From contig DASYCE010000004.1 in assembly GCA_036500345.1 (NCBI GenBank), positions 1 to 64,000 of the forward strand: 64,000 bases of DNA, given 5' to 3'. Below, piece by piece: positions 14,792 through 23,902 of this stretch. The DNA comes from Gemmatimonadales bacterium (GTDB lineage Bacteria > Gemmatimonadota > Gemmatimonadetes > Gemmatimonadales > GWC2-71-9). The notes beneath the pieces were generated by a model. It was not told where the DNA came from, did not search any database, and saw only the letters and a list, made by a program, of their open reading frames with translations. The first letter of the stretch is position 1. Each line of letters opens with the position of its first letter. The position numbers and the translations under genes are program-made.

Positions 14792-15142
14792 CTAGTCGCG
14801 GTCTTCGGTGATGCGCGACTTCTTGCCGCTGAGGCGGCGGAGATAGTACAGCTTGGCCCGGCGAACCCGGCCGCGGCGCATCACCTCGATCGAGGCATAC
14901 ATCGGCGAGTGCACCGGGAAGACGCGCTCCACGCCGACCCCGGCCGACACCTTGCGCACGGTGATGGTTTCGTTGATGCCGCCGCCGCGCCGCGCGATCA
15001 CGACCCCCTCATACGCCTGCAACCGCTCCTTGTCCCCTTCGCGCACGCGGACCATTACCTTGATCGTGTCGCCGGAGTCGAACGTCGGGACATCAGTCCG
15101 CAGCCCTTCGCGCGAAATCTTGTCGAGCAATTCCATCCCCAT
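14792..15142 (-). CDS. rplS: 50S ribosomal protein L19
   Basis: 116 residues from the ATG that follows AGGGAG at six bases; two in-frame ATGs further upstream (15160, 15148) are less well placed. L19 sits at the 30S-50S interface. The sequence has the family pattern [37 protein letters not shown] and [10 protein letters not shown] at the C-terminus. It is last in the rpsP-rimM-trmD-rplS order and is followed by a terminator. Confidence 0.97.
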   Translation of the reverse strand: MGMELLDKISREGLRTDVPTFDSGDTIKVMVRVREGDKERLQAYEGVVIARRGGGINETITVRKVSAGVGVERVFPVHSPMYASIEVMRRGRVRRAKLYYLRRLSGKKSRITEDRD

Positions 15143-15175
15143 CGTCATCTCCCTGCGCATCTCGCGCGTTGGTGG

Positions 15176-15889
15176 TCAGGACTTCGCATCACTGTCGTGA
15201 TGCTCCGTTGCCATGTGCGCCGCCCAGAGATCGGGGCGCCGCATCTTCGTCAATTCCTCTGCCTGCTGCTGCCGCCACGCCGCAATCGCCGCGTGGTTTC
15301 CCGAGAGAAGCACCTCGGGGACCTTCTTTCCCCGGACGTCGGCCGGCCTGGTGTAGCTCGGCGCGCTCAACAATCCGTCGTAGTGCGAATCGGAGCTGGC
15401 CGATTCGTGATCGCCGATCGCACCGGGAAGGAGCCGGACGATCGCATCGACGATGCACAGCGCCGCCGGTTCACCACCCGAAAGGACGAAGTCTCCGAGC
15501 GAGACCTCGTCGGCGCCGAGAAGATCGACCACGCGCTGGTCGATGTCCTTGTAGTGCCCGCAGAGGAGGGTCAGCTGTTCACCCAGCGACCATCGCACCG
15601 CGTCATCGTGCCCGAATCGCCGTCCGCGCGCCGACATCACCACCACCGGCTGCGGACTGCCGAGACTCTCCACCGCTTCCAGATATGGCTCGGCGCGGAG
15701 GACCATTCCCGCACCCCCGCCAAATGGGTAATCATCAACCGTCAAATGACGGTCATGGGTGAAGTCCCGCAGCTGCACCAGCCGGTACTGCACCGTCCCC
15801 CGCTCGGCCGCGCGTCCCGGAATGCTCGTCGCCAGATACGGCGCCAGCGCTTCCGGAAAAAGCGTCACGACGTTGATCGTGAGCGCCAT
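15176..15889 (-). CDS. trmD: tRNA (guanine-N1)-methyltransferase TrmD
   Basis: 237 residues of a SPOUT trefoil-knot enzyme that makes m1G37 in tRNAs with G36 and so prevents +1 frameshifting. Family motifs visible are VTLFPE near the N-terminus, DDYPFGGGAGMVL, LCGHYKDIDQRV and the knot SLGDFVLSGGEP. It lies one base downstream of rimM and 33 bases upstream of rplS, the classic order. Confidence 0.97.
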   Translation of the reverse strand: MALTINVVTLFPEALAPYLATSIPGRAAERGTVQYRLVQLRDFTHDRHLTVDDYPFGGGAGMVLRAEPYLEAVESLGSPQPVVVMSARGRRFGHDDAVRWSLGEQLTLLCGHYKDIDQRVVDLLGADEVSLGDFVLSGGEPAALCIVDAIVRLLPGAIGDHESASSDSHYDGLLSAPSYTRPADVRGKKVPEVLLSGNHAAIAAWRQQQAEELTKMRRPDLWAAHMATEHHDSDAKS

Positions 15890-15890
15890 A

Positions 15891-16418
15891 CTAGTCGAGC
15901 AACCCTTCCGGCACCGTGACGATCAGTTGCCGCGCCGCGCGGTCGACGTGCTTCACATATTCGCCGCGAAACGGGAGCAGGAATTCGCGTTTCGGCCCCT
16001 GCACTTCGATCGTCGGCCCCTGCGGCAGCTCGTAGACCTCGCTCACCAGCCCGAGGGGTTCGCCCGCCTCGTCGCGCACCGACCATCCCACCAGCTCCTG
16101 CTGGTAGACTTCGCCTTCTTCGAGCGGCGCGAGTTGGTCGCGTGGCACCGCAAGAAAGAGCTGCCGCAATCCGTCGACCGCTTCGCGCCGATCGAGACCG
16201 CGGAACTTCACCAGGCATTCGCGGTGATAGATCCGCGCCGATTCGATCACGACCTCGTCGACGAGGTCTCCCGCCAGATCCCGCAGCTGCATCGCGCGAC
16301 CGGTGACGAAGACATCGGCCGGATCGTCGGTCAGCGGGAAGATCGCGAGTTCACCCTTCAATCCGTGCGGCTTGCGCACCCGGCCGACGACAATCGGCGG
16401 CGGTGCCGCGTCGGACAT
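15891..16418 (-). CDS. rimM: Ribosome maturation factor RimM
   Basis: 175 residues, starting at the ATG five bases after the rpsP stop; a longer frame reaches into rpsP and is rejected. RimM assists assembly of the 30S head by binding S19. The N-terminal beta-barrel domain begins VGRVRKPHGLKGELAI, and the C-terminal PRC-barrel has VRDEAGEPLGLV and FLLPFRGEYVK. Operon position between rpsP and trmD is the standard one. Confidence 0.95.
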   Translation of the reverse strand: MSDAAPPPIVVGRVRKPHGLKGELAIFPLTDDPADVFVTGRAMQLRDLAGDLVDEVVIESARIYHRECLVKFRGLDRREAVDGLRQLFLAVPRDQLAPLEEGEVYQQELVGWSVRDEAGEPLGLVSEVYELPQGPTIEVQGPKREFLLPFRGEYVKHVDRAARQLIVTVPEGLLD

Positions 16419-16423
16419 CGAGG

Positions 16424-16663
16424 TTAGACGCCCGCCTTCTTGAGGAGCGACGCGACCGTCTCGGTCGGCGTGGCGCCCTTGGCGATCCACTCGCGCGCCT
16501 TTTCCACGTCGACAGTGAACGGATCCTTGTCGCTCTTGGGGCGATACGATCCGATCGTCTCGATGAATCGGCCGTCCCGCGGCGATTCCTTGTCGGCGAT
16601 CACAATGCGATACATCGGAACGCTCTTGCGCCCTTCGCGGCGCAGCCTGATGCGAACTGCCAT
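16424..16663 (-). CDS. rpsP: 30S ribosomal protein S16
   Basis: 79 residues, hidden inside a much longer non-coding frame. It opens VRIRLRREGRKSVPMYRIVI and has RFIETIGSYRP and REWIAKGATPTETV, all typical of S16. The ATG is at 16661-16663, 23 bases after ffh. It is an assembly protein of the 30S body. Confidence 0.97.
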   Translation of the reverse strand: MAVRIRLRREGRKSVPMYRIVIADKESPRDGRFIETIGSYRPKSDKDPFTVDVEKAREWIAKGATPTETVASLLKKAGV

Positions 16664-16686
16664 GACACTCCTCACGGTCCTGCGGT

Positions 16687-18024
16687 TCAGCGCGGGGGGA
16701 ACGACCGTCCGCCGAAGGGCATTTTCATCCCCGGCTTTCCCGCGACCTTCATGAACTTCTGCATCTGCTTGAACTGCGCCAGCAACTGATTCACTTCCTG
16801 CACGGTGCGTCCCGATCCCCGGGCGACGCGCGCGCGGCGCGAGCCGTTCATCAGGTCGGGATCGCTCCGTTCGCGCCGCGTCATCGACAGGACGATCGCC
16901 TCGACGTGCTTGAGGCGTTTCTCGTCGAGATTGGCACCCTTGAGCATCGCCGGGTTCACACCCGGCAGCATGCCGAGGATGTTCTTCATCGGCCCGAGCT
17001 TCTGCATCTGGCGCATTGCGGCGAGAAAATCCTCGAGGTCGAGTCCGCGCTTCGAGGTCGCCTTGCGCGCCAGCTTCTTCGCTTCGTCTTCGTCGACGTT
17101 CTGCTGCGCCTTCTCCACCAGCGACAGGACGTCGCCCTGCTGGAGAATCCGCCCCGCCATGCGGTCGGGATGGAACGGCTCGAGCCCGTCGAGCGTCTCG
17201 CCGGTGCCGATGAACTTGATCGGCGCGTGCGTCACCCCGTAGATCGAGAGCGCCGCACCACCGCGCGCGTCGCCGTCCATCTTGGTGAGGATCACGCCGG
17301 TGACGCCCAGGGCATCGTGAAATCCGCGCGCGATCCGCACCGCATCCTGGCCGGTCATTCCGTCGGCCACCAGCAGGATCTCGTGCGGCTTCACTGCCTC
17401 CTTGAGCCGCACCAACTCCTGCATCATCTCGGCATCGATCTGCAGCCGGCCGGCGGTATCGACGATCACCGTCCGCGCCCGTGCCTTCGATGCCGCATCC
17501 ATCCCGCGGCGCACGATGCCGATCACGTCGGTCGCGCCGGCTTCGCCGTACACCCCGACGTCGACCTGCCGCCCAAGGGTCTCGAGCTGTTCGACAGCGG
17601 CGGGGCGGTACACATCCGCCGCGACCAGATACGGCGCCTTCTGCTCCGCCTTGAGACGCCGTGCCAGCTTGCCGGCGGTCGTCGTCTTGCCGCTTCCCTG
17701 CAACCCGACCATCAGGATCACGGTCGGCGGCACCGAGGCGAATGCCAGAGGCGCCTGTTTCTCGCCGAGCAGCGCGACCAACTCGTCGTAGACGATCTTG
17801 ACCAGCTGCTGCCCCGGCCGGACCGCCTTCAAGACCTCTTCGCCAACGGCCTTCGCTTCGACCCGTTCGAGAAACTCGCGGGTCAGCTCGAACGAGACGT
17901 CGGCCTCGAGAAGGACGCGGCGGATGTCGCGCAGCCCCTCCTTCACCGCTGCTTCCGTGAGGACGCCGCGGCCGGTGAGGCGCCGCAGGGTATCCGTCAG
18001 CTTGGAAGACAGCTCGTCGAACAT
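16687..18024 (-). CDS. ffh: Signal recognition particle GTPase Ffh
   Basis: 445 residues from the ATG at 18022-18024 (MFDELSSKL); the frame runs further upstream, but that part is the shadow of the preceding gene. The N domain is followed by the G domain with GLQGSGKTT (107-115), DTAGR and TKMDGDARGG, then the Met-rich M domain that binds SRP RNA and signal peptides (QMQKLG, MLPGVNP, QFKQMQKFM). It targets inner-membrane proteins co-translationally to FtsY/SecYEG. It lies upstream of rpsP, as in many genomes. No SRP RNA gene is visible in the window. Confidence 0.96.
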   Translation of the reverse strand: MFDELSSKLTDTLRRLTGRGVLTEAAVKEGLRDIRRVLLEADVSFELTREFLERVEAKAVGEEVLKAVRPGQQLVKIVYDELVALLGEKQAPLAFASVPPTVILMVGLQGSGKTTTAGKLARRLKAEQKAPYLVAADVYRPAAVEQLETLGRQVDVGVYGEAGATDVIGIVRRGMDAASKARARTVIVDTAGRLQIDAEMMQELVRLKEAVKPHEILLVADGMTGQDAVRIARGFHDALGVTGVILTKMDGDARGGAALSIYGVTHAPIKFIGTGETLDGLEPFHPDRMAGRILQQGDVLSLVEKAQQNVDEDEAKKLARKATSKRGLDLEDFLAAMRQMQKLGPMKNILGMLPGVNPAMLKGANLDEKRLKHVEAIVLSMTRRERSDPDLMNGSRRARVARGSGRTVQEVNQLLAQFKQMQKFMKVAGKPGMKMPFGGRSFPPR

Positions 18025-18059
18025 AGCCTTCAAAGATAAGCGGGGCTTGCGGTTGGCGG

Positions 18060-19280
18060 CTACTGGCCGGTCGGCGCCTCGATCTGGGCCCTGGGGAGGG
18101 AGGTCCAGCGAGCCCAGCCGGTCGGCGCGACAACGACCCGGACCGTGGGGCGGGTGGATCCGGGGAGGGTATCGACGGCAATCCGGTATCCCGGGCGGTG
18201 GTGGGACGCGAGGGGGGTGGCGATCTGGTCGTGGAACTGCAACGCGAATCGCGGCGCGTCCCAAGTGGTCACCCAGACCAGCGCCGGACCCGCGGGAGAC
18301 CGATAGACGCGAAGCCGGTCGCCCGCCCAGCCGATCGCGGGATCGGTCCGGGGACTGGTGGCGCCCACCACCACGGCACGGAGGAGGTCGATGTCGAATT
18401 CGCCAAAGGTGTCGTCGAAGATCACGCCGGCGGTGTCGTCGGTGAACCGGACCCGGACCGGCCGCTCACCGGCGGCGTACCGGTCGGAATGGAGGATCTG
18501 CTCGGTCGATTGCGGCATCGCGGTGTTGAACGGCACGGTGCCGGGATGATTCTTGTCGTACCAGCGCATGAAATCCGCGCCCGCGACGTACGGGAAGGTC
18601 AACTCCTCGCGGATCACCATTGGTGCGCGCGCGTAGACGGTCGTTCCGGTCTGCTGCTGCTCGAGCTGGTCGCGAAAGGTCGCCCAAAATCCATCGTTGT
18701 TGACGATGTCCATCCCCGGCGCCATGACCACGAGCGAGACCAATGTCGCCTGCCCTTCGAGCACGGCCTGTGCGGCGGATTGACGGTCGGCATTGGTCGA
18801 ATCGCGGAGGATCGAATCGAGCGCGAGATACTGTCCCTGCAGCGCATGCACCAGTTCGTGCGCCAGCACCAGGCGCAACTGCGCCGGGTCGGTTCCCTGG
18901 ATCGCGAAGAAGGTCGTCGAATCGGGGTCGTAGAATCCGGCGATCTGCTCGGTATACAGATCGAGGAAGAGCTGCCGGAGGTCAACGGAATCGGGGAGCA
19001 TGCCGAGAAGGCGGTACGTCGCCGCGATCCCTTCGAGCTTCGCCGGCGGGAGTTCGCGCGCCATCTTGGCGATCAGATATGCATGAATCTGCTCGCGGGT
19101 GCGGATGGCAGACCTGGGCGTCGCCTTGAACGCGAGGCCGGTCGCCTTTGACACCACCGGGAGCAGCGAATCGACCAGCGCGCCCAATTGGCGGTCACTC
19201 ACCGCCTGTGCCGAGGGAGACGCCCCGCGACAGGCCACGACCAGGACGGCAACGAGGAAGAGCGGTCGCCAGCGGTTCAT
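18060..19280 (-). CDS. Lipoprotein with HELVH zinc-metallopeptidase motif
   Basis: 406 residues from the ATG at 19278-19280, which overlaps the pilD stop (ATGA). The signal ends in a lipobox at Cys17 (LVVAC). Residues 138-148, LVLAHELVHAL, carry the HExxH zincin motif, and a downstream Glu in VLEGQATLV may be the third zinc ligand (gluzincin-like). The preceding FYDPDSTTFFAI is the kind of strand-edge segment that binds substrate. The C-terminal part resembles a substrate-binding beta domain. It is a putative periplasm- or outer-membrane-anchored peptidase; its target is unknown. Its position after the prepilin peptidase gene may be incidental. Confidence 0.7.
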   Translation of the reverse strand: MNRWRPLFLVAVLVVACRGASPSAQAVSDRQLGALVDSLLPVVSKATGLAFKATPRSAIRTREQIHAYLIAKMARELPPAKLEGIAATYRLLGMLPDSVDLRQLFLDLYTEQIAGFYDPDSTTFFAIQGTDPAQLRLVLAHELVHALQGQYLALDSILRDSTNADRQSAAQAVLEGQATLVSLVVMAPGMDIVNNDGFWATFRDQLEQQQTGTTVYARAPMVIREELTFPYVAGADFMRWYDKNHPGTVPFNTAMPQSTEQILHSDRYAAGERPVRVRFTDDTAGVIFDDTFGEFDIDLLRAVVVGATSPRTDPAIGWAGDRLRVYRSPAGPALVWVTTWDAPRFALQFHDQIATPLASHHRPGYRIAVDTLPGSTRPTVRVVVAPTGWARWTSLPRAQIEAPTGQ

Positions 19281-20071
19281 CGCCACATCCCTTCGTACCA
19301 GGTGATCAGTGCGGGTCCGGCAATCCAGCACGCCGCGGCGCCGATCGCGAGGAAGATCCCGAATGGTACCAGTTTCTCGCGCCCGGCGAGCTTGAACGGG
19401 AGAAAGATCAGCGTGCCGAGGAGCGCACCCAGAAAAAGTGTGAGGAAAACGCCCTGCCATCCGAGAAATGCACCGATCATCGCCATCATCTTGATGTCGC
19501 CGCCGCCCATGGCATCCTTGCCGAACGCCTTGGCCCCGAGCCATGCCACGATCCAGAGCAATGCGAATCCGACGATCGCGCCGAGCACCGACTGCGGCCA
19601 TGGGAGGGCATGGAGATTGGCGGGGTGTCCATTCCACCCGGCGGCGACGGCCAGCAGCAAGCCGATGACCGCGCCGCCGACCGAAAACTCGTCGGGAATG
19701 ATGTATTCGCGCGCATCGGTCACCGCGATGCCGAGGAGCAGCGTGCCGAAGACGGCGGCACGAAGCGCTTCGAGGTCCACGCCGTACGCCCACGCCGCGA
19801 CGATCCAGATCACGCCAACGGTCAGTTCGACCAGCGGATAGCGCCACGGAATGGGCAAGGCACAGTGACGGCAGCGGGCCCGGAGCACCAGCCACGACGC
19901 GACGGGAATGTTGTCGTACCAGGCGATGAGGCTGTGACATTGCGGACAGCGCGAGCGCGGTGCGACAACGGATTCGAGCGCGGGCCAGCGCACGATGCAG
20001 ACATTGAGGAACGACCCGAAGAGGAGTCCGAGCGCGCCGGCGAGGATAATCAACGCGGTGTTCGGATTCAC
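19277..20071 (-). CDS. pilD: Prepilin peptidase / N-methyltransferase
   Basis: 264 residues, with about eight membrane segments. This bifunctional enzyme cleaves type IV prepilin and pseudopilin leaders and N-methylates the new terminal residue. The cytoplasmic loop has two zinc CxxC pairs (CPQC and CRHC), needed for the methyltransferase domain. The aspartyl protease residues are in TDAREYIIPD and GGGDIKM. It overlaps both neighbours by 4 bases (trmH upstream, metallopeptidase downstream). No pilin or secretion genes are in the window, so it probably serves distant loci. Confidence 0.95.
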   Translation of the reverse strand: MNPNTALIILAGALGLLFGSFLNVCIVRWPALESVVAPRSRCPQCHSLIAWYDNIPVASWLVLRARCRHCALPIPWRYPLVELTVGVIWIVAAWAYGVDLEALRAAVFGTLLLGIAVTDAREYIIPDEFSVGGAVIGLLLAVAAGWNGHPANLHALPWPQSVLGAIVGFALLWIVAWLGAKAFGKDAMGGGDIKMMAMIGAFLGWQGVFLTLFLGALLGTLIFLPFKLAGREKLVPFGIFLAIGAAACWIAGPALITWYEGMWR

Positions 20072-20826
20072 CGCGTCACCTCATACAGCGCAATGCCGGC
20101 TGCAGTCGCCACGTTGAGCGATTCGGTGCCGGGCCGCAACGGAATGGTGACCTGTCGCGTCGCGTGCGCGAGGAGCGAGGGATGCAGCCCCGCCCCTTCG
20201 TTGCCCAGGAGAAGGACGATCGGTTGATCGCTTCGGGTCGTTGCGAGCGGAACGCCCTCCATCGTCATCGCCCAGAGGATGGCGCGCCACCGCGTGATGC
20301 TGTCGATGAATGCCGTTTCCGAAAGATGCAGATGCGGCAGGGTGAAGAGTGCGCCCATCGCGCCACGCACCACCTTCGGATTGGACAGATCCGCGGTCCC
20401 CGGAAGCGCAACGAGCCCCGCGGCACCAAACGCGCGCGCCGTCCGGGCGATGGTGCCGACGTTGCCGGGATCCTGGACGCCATCGAGCACCACGAGCGGT
20501 TGCCCGTTCCGGGGCGCGAGCGCTTCGATCGGCCAGGTCGGAACGGTGTAGACGGCGACGACGCCCTGCGGATGTTCGGTGGCGGCGAGATCGGCAAGCT
20601 CGTGATCGGCGACCTCCTCGAGCTGCACGCCGCCACGCACCAGCGATGCCCGCAATCGGGCGCCGCGCTCCGTCCCGGCGAGCGCCGGCGAAACGATCGC
20701 GCCCTTGCAGGCGGCGTTCGCCGCAAGCATTTCTTCGACCAGCCGGATTCCCTCGGCGAGGGCGAGCCCCCGTCGTTCCCGCCCCTTGCGGCGGTGCAGA
20801 TCACGAATCGCGGTCACCAGGGCCAT
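20068..20826 (-). CDS. SpoU/TrmH-family RNA 2'-O-ribose methyltransferase
   Basis: 252 residues. The N-terminal substrate-binding domain ([20 protein letters not shown]) precedes the SPOUT knot: [18 protein letters not shown] (motif 1), [10 protein letters not shown] (motif 2) and [18 protein letters not shown] (motif 3). It methylates a ribose 2'-OH in rRNA or tRNA; the specific nucleotide cannot be deduced. Its start codon is only 15 bases from the divergent thiD start, so its promoter must lie within thiD. Confidence 0.92.
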   Translation of the reverse strand: MALVTAIRDLHRRKGRERRGLALAEGIRLVEEMLAANAACKGAIVSPALAGTERGARLRASLVRGGVQLEEVADHELADLAATEHPQGVVAVYTVPTWPIEALAPRNGQPLVVLDGVQDPGNVGTIARTARAFGAAGLVALPGTADLSNPKVVRGAMGALFTLPHLHLSETAFIDSITRWRAILWAMTMEGVPLATTRSDQPIVLLLGNEGAGLHPSLLAHATRQVTIPLRPGTESLNVATAAGIALYEVTR

Positions 20827-20841
20827 GAGTCCGGAGGTAGC

Positions 20842-21639
20842 ATGTCATATGGGAAACGGATGATTGCGCTCACCATCGCCGGCTCGGATTCGGGCGGCGG
20901 CGCCGGAATCCAGGCCGATCTCAAGACCTTCGCCGCGTTCGGCTGCTACGGGACGTCGGTCGTGACGGCGGTGACCGCGCAAAATACCCTCGGTGTGCAC
21001 GCCGTTCATCCCATCCCGGCCGAGATCGTCGCGGCACAGCTGACCGCCCTGGCCACCGACCTTCCCCCGGAAGCATGCAAGTCCGGGATGCTGGCAACGC
21101 GGGAAGTCGTCGAGGAGGTCGCGTCGGCGATCAGTACCCGGTCGTGGAGGAACTACGTGCTCGACCCGGTGATCGTCTCGACGTCGGGGCGGGTCCTTCT
21201 CGCCGCCGACGGCGTGGACGCGATGTGCCAGCGGCTGATTCCGCTTGCCGCGTGCGTCACGCCGAATCTCGATGAAGCGGAGACGCTCACCGGCCTCGCC
21301 GTGCGCGACCCCGACTCGATGGCCGAGGCCGGCGTCGCGATTCTCGATCTCGGCGCGCGCGCGGTGCTGGTCAAGGGCGGGCACCTCGACAGCGACATCG
21401 TGGTGGATGTACTGGTCACTGCACACGGCACGAGGCGATTCACACGCAGCCGGGTCTCGAGCACCGCCACGCACGGCACCGGTTGCACACTCTCCGCCGC
21501 GATGACGGCGCAGCTCGCCCTCGGTGTTCGCCTGGAGGAGGCGGTCCCTGCGGCGATCGATTTCGTGCAGAAGGCGATGCGTGCGGCTCCCGGGATCGGC
21601 AGCGGCCACGGACCGATGTGGCACGACCCGGTCAGCTGA
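20842..21639 (+). CDS. thiD: Hydroxymethylpyrimidine (phosphate) kinase
   Basis: 265 residues from an ATG preceded by GGAGG at four bases; the open frame upstream belongs to the opposite strand's gene. ThiD phosphorylates HMP and HMP-P in thiamin synthesis. Ribokinase-fold motifs are [47 protein letters not shown] and the anion-hole [10 protein letters not shown]. No other thiamin gene is beside it, although a ThiS-like protein is encoded at 24915. No TPP riboswitch can be fitted in the 15-base leader. Confidence 0.95.
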   Translation: MSYGKRMIALTIAGSDSGGGAGIQADLKTFAAFGCYGTSVVTAVTAQNTLGVHAVHPIPAEIVAAQLTALATDLPPEACKSGMLATREVVEEVASAISTRSWRNYVLDPVIVSTSGRVLLAADGVDAMCQRLIPLAACVTPNLDEAETLTGLAVRDPDSMAEAGVAILDLGARAVLVKGGHLDSDIVVDVLVTAHGTRRFTRSRVSSTATHGTGCTLSAAMTAQLALGVRLEEAVPAAIDFVQKAMRAAPGIGSGHGPMWHDPVS

Positions 21640-21652
21640 GGCCGGCCCCGGA

Positions 21653-22480
21653 TCAGAGCGCCGCGACGACGCCTTCGACCAGCGTCGCCAGCTTCACCGC
21701 CACCTGATTGGCGACATCCATCACTTCGGCGTGATGTAGTGGCGCCATGCCGATCCCGGCCGCGGGATTGGTGATTGTCGAGATGCCGAGCACCCGCATG
21801 CCGCGTGCGCGCGCCACGATGACTTCGGGGGCGGTGCTCATGCCGACTGCATCCGCCCCGAGTCGTTCGAGCATGCGGATTTCGGCCGGCGTTTCGTAGG
21901 TAGGGCCGAGGAGTGCCGCGTAGACACCTTCGCCGAGCGCGATGCCATGCTGTACCGCGACCTGATGCGCCAGTTTGCGCAAGTCTGCGTCGTACGCCAC
22001 GGTCATGTCGGGAAAGCGAGTCTCGCCGGGGAGGACTTCTCCCTCGAGCGGATTGCGGCCGGTGAGATTGATGTGATCGCAGATCGCCATGAGCGTCCCC
22101 GGCGCGAAGGCGCGACGAATGCCGCCGGCGGCGTTGGTGACGATCAGCGTCTTCGCGCCGAGTGCAGCCATGACGCGAACCGGCAGCGCCGAGACGTGCG
22201 CGGCGTGCCCTTCGTACATGTGAAAGCGACCGCTTTGCAACACCACGTTGACGCCGGCGAGCGTGCCGGCGATCAACTCGCCCTTGTGCCCCTGGACCGT
22301 CGGGACATGAAATCCCGGAATCTCCCCATACGGGATTCGTCGCGGCGCCTCAACGCGATCGCCGAGACCACCGAGGCCGCTGCCGAGCACGATGGCGACC
22401 TCCGGCGTGACGCCGTCGAGCCGCGGGCGGACGGCGTCGACGGCGCGCGCGATGGCATCGGTGCCGGCGCCGGCGCTCAC
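21653..22480 (-). CDS. Purine nucleoside phosphorylase (class II trimeric type)
   Basis: 275 residues, GTG start sharing GTGA with the end of the transporter gene. It releases the base and ribose-1-phosphate from inosine or guanosine. Motifs are VLGSGLGGLGD, GFHVPTVQGHKGE, LQSGRFHMYEGH, VTNAAGGI, LGPTYETPAE and the base-specifying Asn in ITNPAAGIG. It is the last gene of a purine salvage run: deaminase, transporter, phosphorylase, in the order in which adenosine would be handled after uptake. Confidence 0.95.
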   Translation of the reverse strand: MSAGAGTDAIARAVDAVRPRLDGVTPEVAIVLGSGLGGLGDRVEAPRRIPYGEIPGFHVPTVQGHKGELIAGTLAGVNVVLQSGRFHMYEGHAAHVSALPVRVMAALGAKTLIVTNAAGGIRRAFAPGTLMAICDHINLTGRNPLEGEVLPGETRFPDMTVAYDADLRKLAHQVAVQHGIALGEGVYAALLGPTYETPAEIRMLERLGADAVGMSTAPEVIVARARGMRVLGISTITNPAAGIGMAPLHHAEVMDVANQVAVKLATLVEGVVAAL

Positions 22481-23874
22481 ATCAGGATCCCGGCGATCGC
22501 CGCCGAGAGGAAGTTGGCGAGCGTTCCGGCAAGCATGGCGCGGAAGCCGAGTCGCGCCAGATCACTCTTGCGATCGGGGACGAGTGCGCCGATACCGCCG
22601 ATCTGGATGCCGATTGAGGAGAAATTCGCAAAGCCTGCGAGTGCGAATGACGCGATCGTGAACGACCGTGGATCGAGGGTTCCCTTCATCGGACCGAGTT
22701 GCGAGAAAGCGATGAATTCATTGAGGACCGCGCGGGTCCCGAGGAGACCGCCGACTGCGCCGCTGTCCTTCCACGGGACACCAAGCACCCAGGCGACCGG
22801 GCGGCCGACCCACGACAGGACGGTCTGCATGTCGCCGGGGAACCACGCCGCGAGATTGGTGTGCACCCATCCCATCCCGCCATTGATCAGTGCAATGATC
22901 GCGATGAATGACACCAGCATCGCGATGACGTTGAGCATCAGATGCAGCCCTTCGCCGGTGCCGCGTGCTGCCGCGTCGAGGAGGTTGACGTCGGTCTTGG
23001 GAATGTCGATGCGCGTCGTTCCCGATGTTTCAGGCACGGCTGTTTCGGGCTCGAAGAGCTTGGCCATCATGATCGTTCCCGGCGCGGTCATGATCACCGC
23101 GCTGAGGAGGTGGCGCGCCTCGACGCCGAAGGCGATGTACGCCGCCATGATCGACCCGGAGACGTGCGCCATCCCGGCGGTCATCACCGTCATCAACTCC
23201 GATTGCGTCATCCCCGGGAGGAACGGCCGGATGGTGAGCGGGGCTTCGGTCTGGCCCATGAAGATCGATGCGCCGACGTTGAGCGATTCGGCGCCGCTGG
23301 TGCCGAGAAAGCGCGTCATCACCGACGCCGCGGCGCGGACCACCACCTGCATGATGCCGAGATAGTAGAGGATCGCGAAGAGCGCGGAGATGAAGATGAT
23401 CGACGGGAGAATCTGGAAGGCGAAGATCACGCCGGCCTTGGAGTCGGCCTTGCCGAGATCGCCGAAGACGAACTCGGATCCGGCGTAGGAGAAGTGCAGG
23501 ATCGCGGTGATCGCATCGCCGAGATGCTTGAAGAGATCGGTGCCAAACGGCACGCGGAGGACGAAGATCGCGAAGAGGAGCTGCAATCCGAGTCCCCATC
23601 CGACGGTCTTCCACCGGATCGCCTTGCGGTTGCGCGACATCAGGAACGCGAGTCCGAGAATCAGCGCGATCCCGAGGAAGCCGACCGACCGCGCAGCGAG
23701 CGACACCGGTACTGCGACCGGGGCCGGCGCCGGACCATTCGCCAGTTGCGTCGCCTGTGCGGACAGTGTTGCGAGGCCGCGCCCCGCGGCGCCGGGGAGG
23801 AGCCAGCCGGCGGCGATAGCGACGCCGATGCCGGCGAGCGCGATGGCAAACGAGGCGCGAGGGGGAAGCTTCAT
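22477..23874 (-). CDS. CNT-family concentrative nucleoside transporter (NupC type)
   Basis: 465 residues from the ATG at 23872-23874. An extra N-terminal hydrophobic segment and a long loop precede the CNT core. The core shows GASIFMGQTEAPLTI (the nucleoside/sodium site with its Gln-Thr-Glu) and HVSGSIMAAYIAFG, two of the strongest family motifs, then LNVIAMLVSF and GFANFSSIGIQIGG. It imports nucleosides with H+ or Na+. It overlaps the phosphorylase gene by 4 bases and follows the deaminase gene by 28 bases. Confidence 0.95.
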   Translation of the reverse strand: MKLPPRASFAIALAGIGVAIAAGWLLPGAAGRGLATLSAQATQLANGPAPAPVAVPVSLAARSVGFLGIALILGLAFLMSRNRKAIRWKTVGWGLGLQLLFAIFVLRVPFGTDLFKHLGDAITAILHFSYAGSEFVFGDLGKADSKAGVIFAFQILPSIIFISALFAILYYLGIMQVVVRAAASVMTRFLGTSGAESLNVGASIFMGQTEAPLTIRPFLPGMTQSELMTVMTAGMAHVSGSIMAAYIAFGVEARHLLSAVIMTAPGTIMMAKLFEPETAVPETSGTTRIDIPKTDVNLLDAAARGTGEGLHLMLNVIAMLVSFIAIIALINGGMGWVHTNLAAWFPGDMQTVLSWVGRPVAWVLGVPWKDSGAVGGLLGTRAVLNEFIAFSQLGPMKGTLDPRSFTIASFALAGFANFSSIGIQIGGIGALVPDRKSDLARLGFRAMLAGTLANFLSAAIAGILM

Positions 23875-23902
23875 CGGGACTCCGCCGCGGCCGCGCCGCG
23901 GA

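Noticed and set aside
20164-20841. Extension of the thiD frame upstream over trmH
   Set aside because: It is antisense to a well-recognised methyltransferase gene and the ATG at 20842 has an ideal ribosome site.
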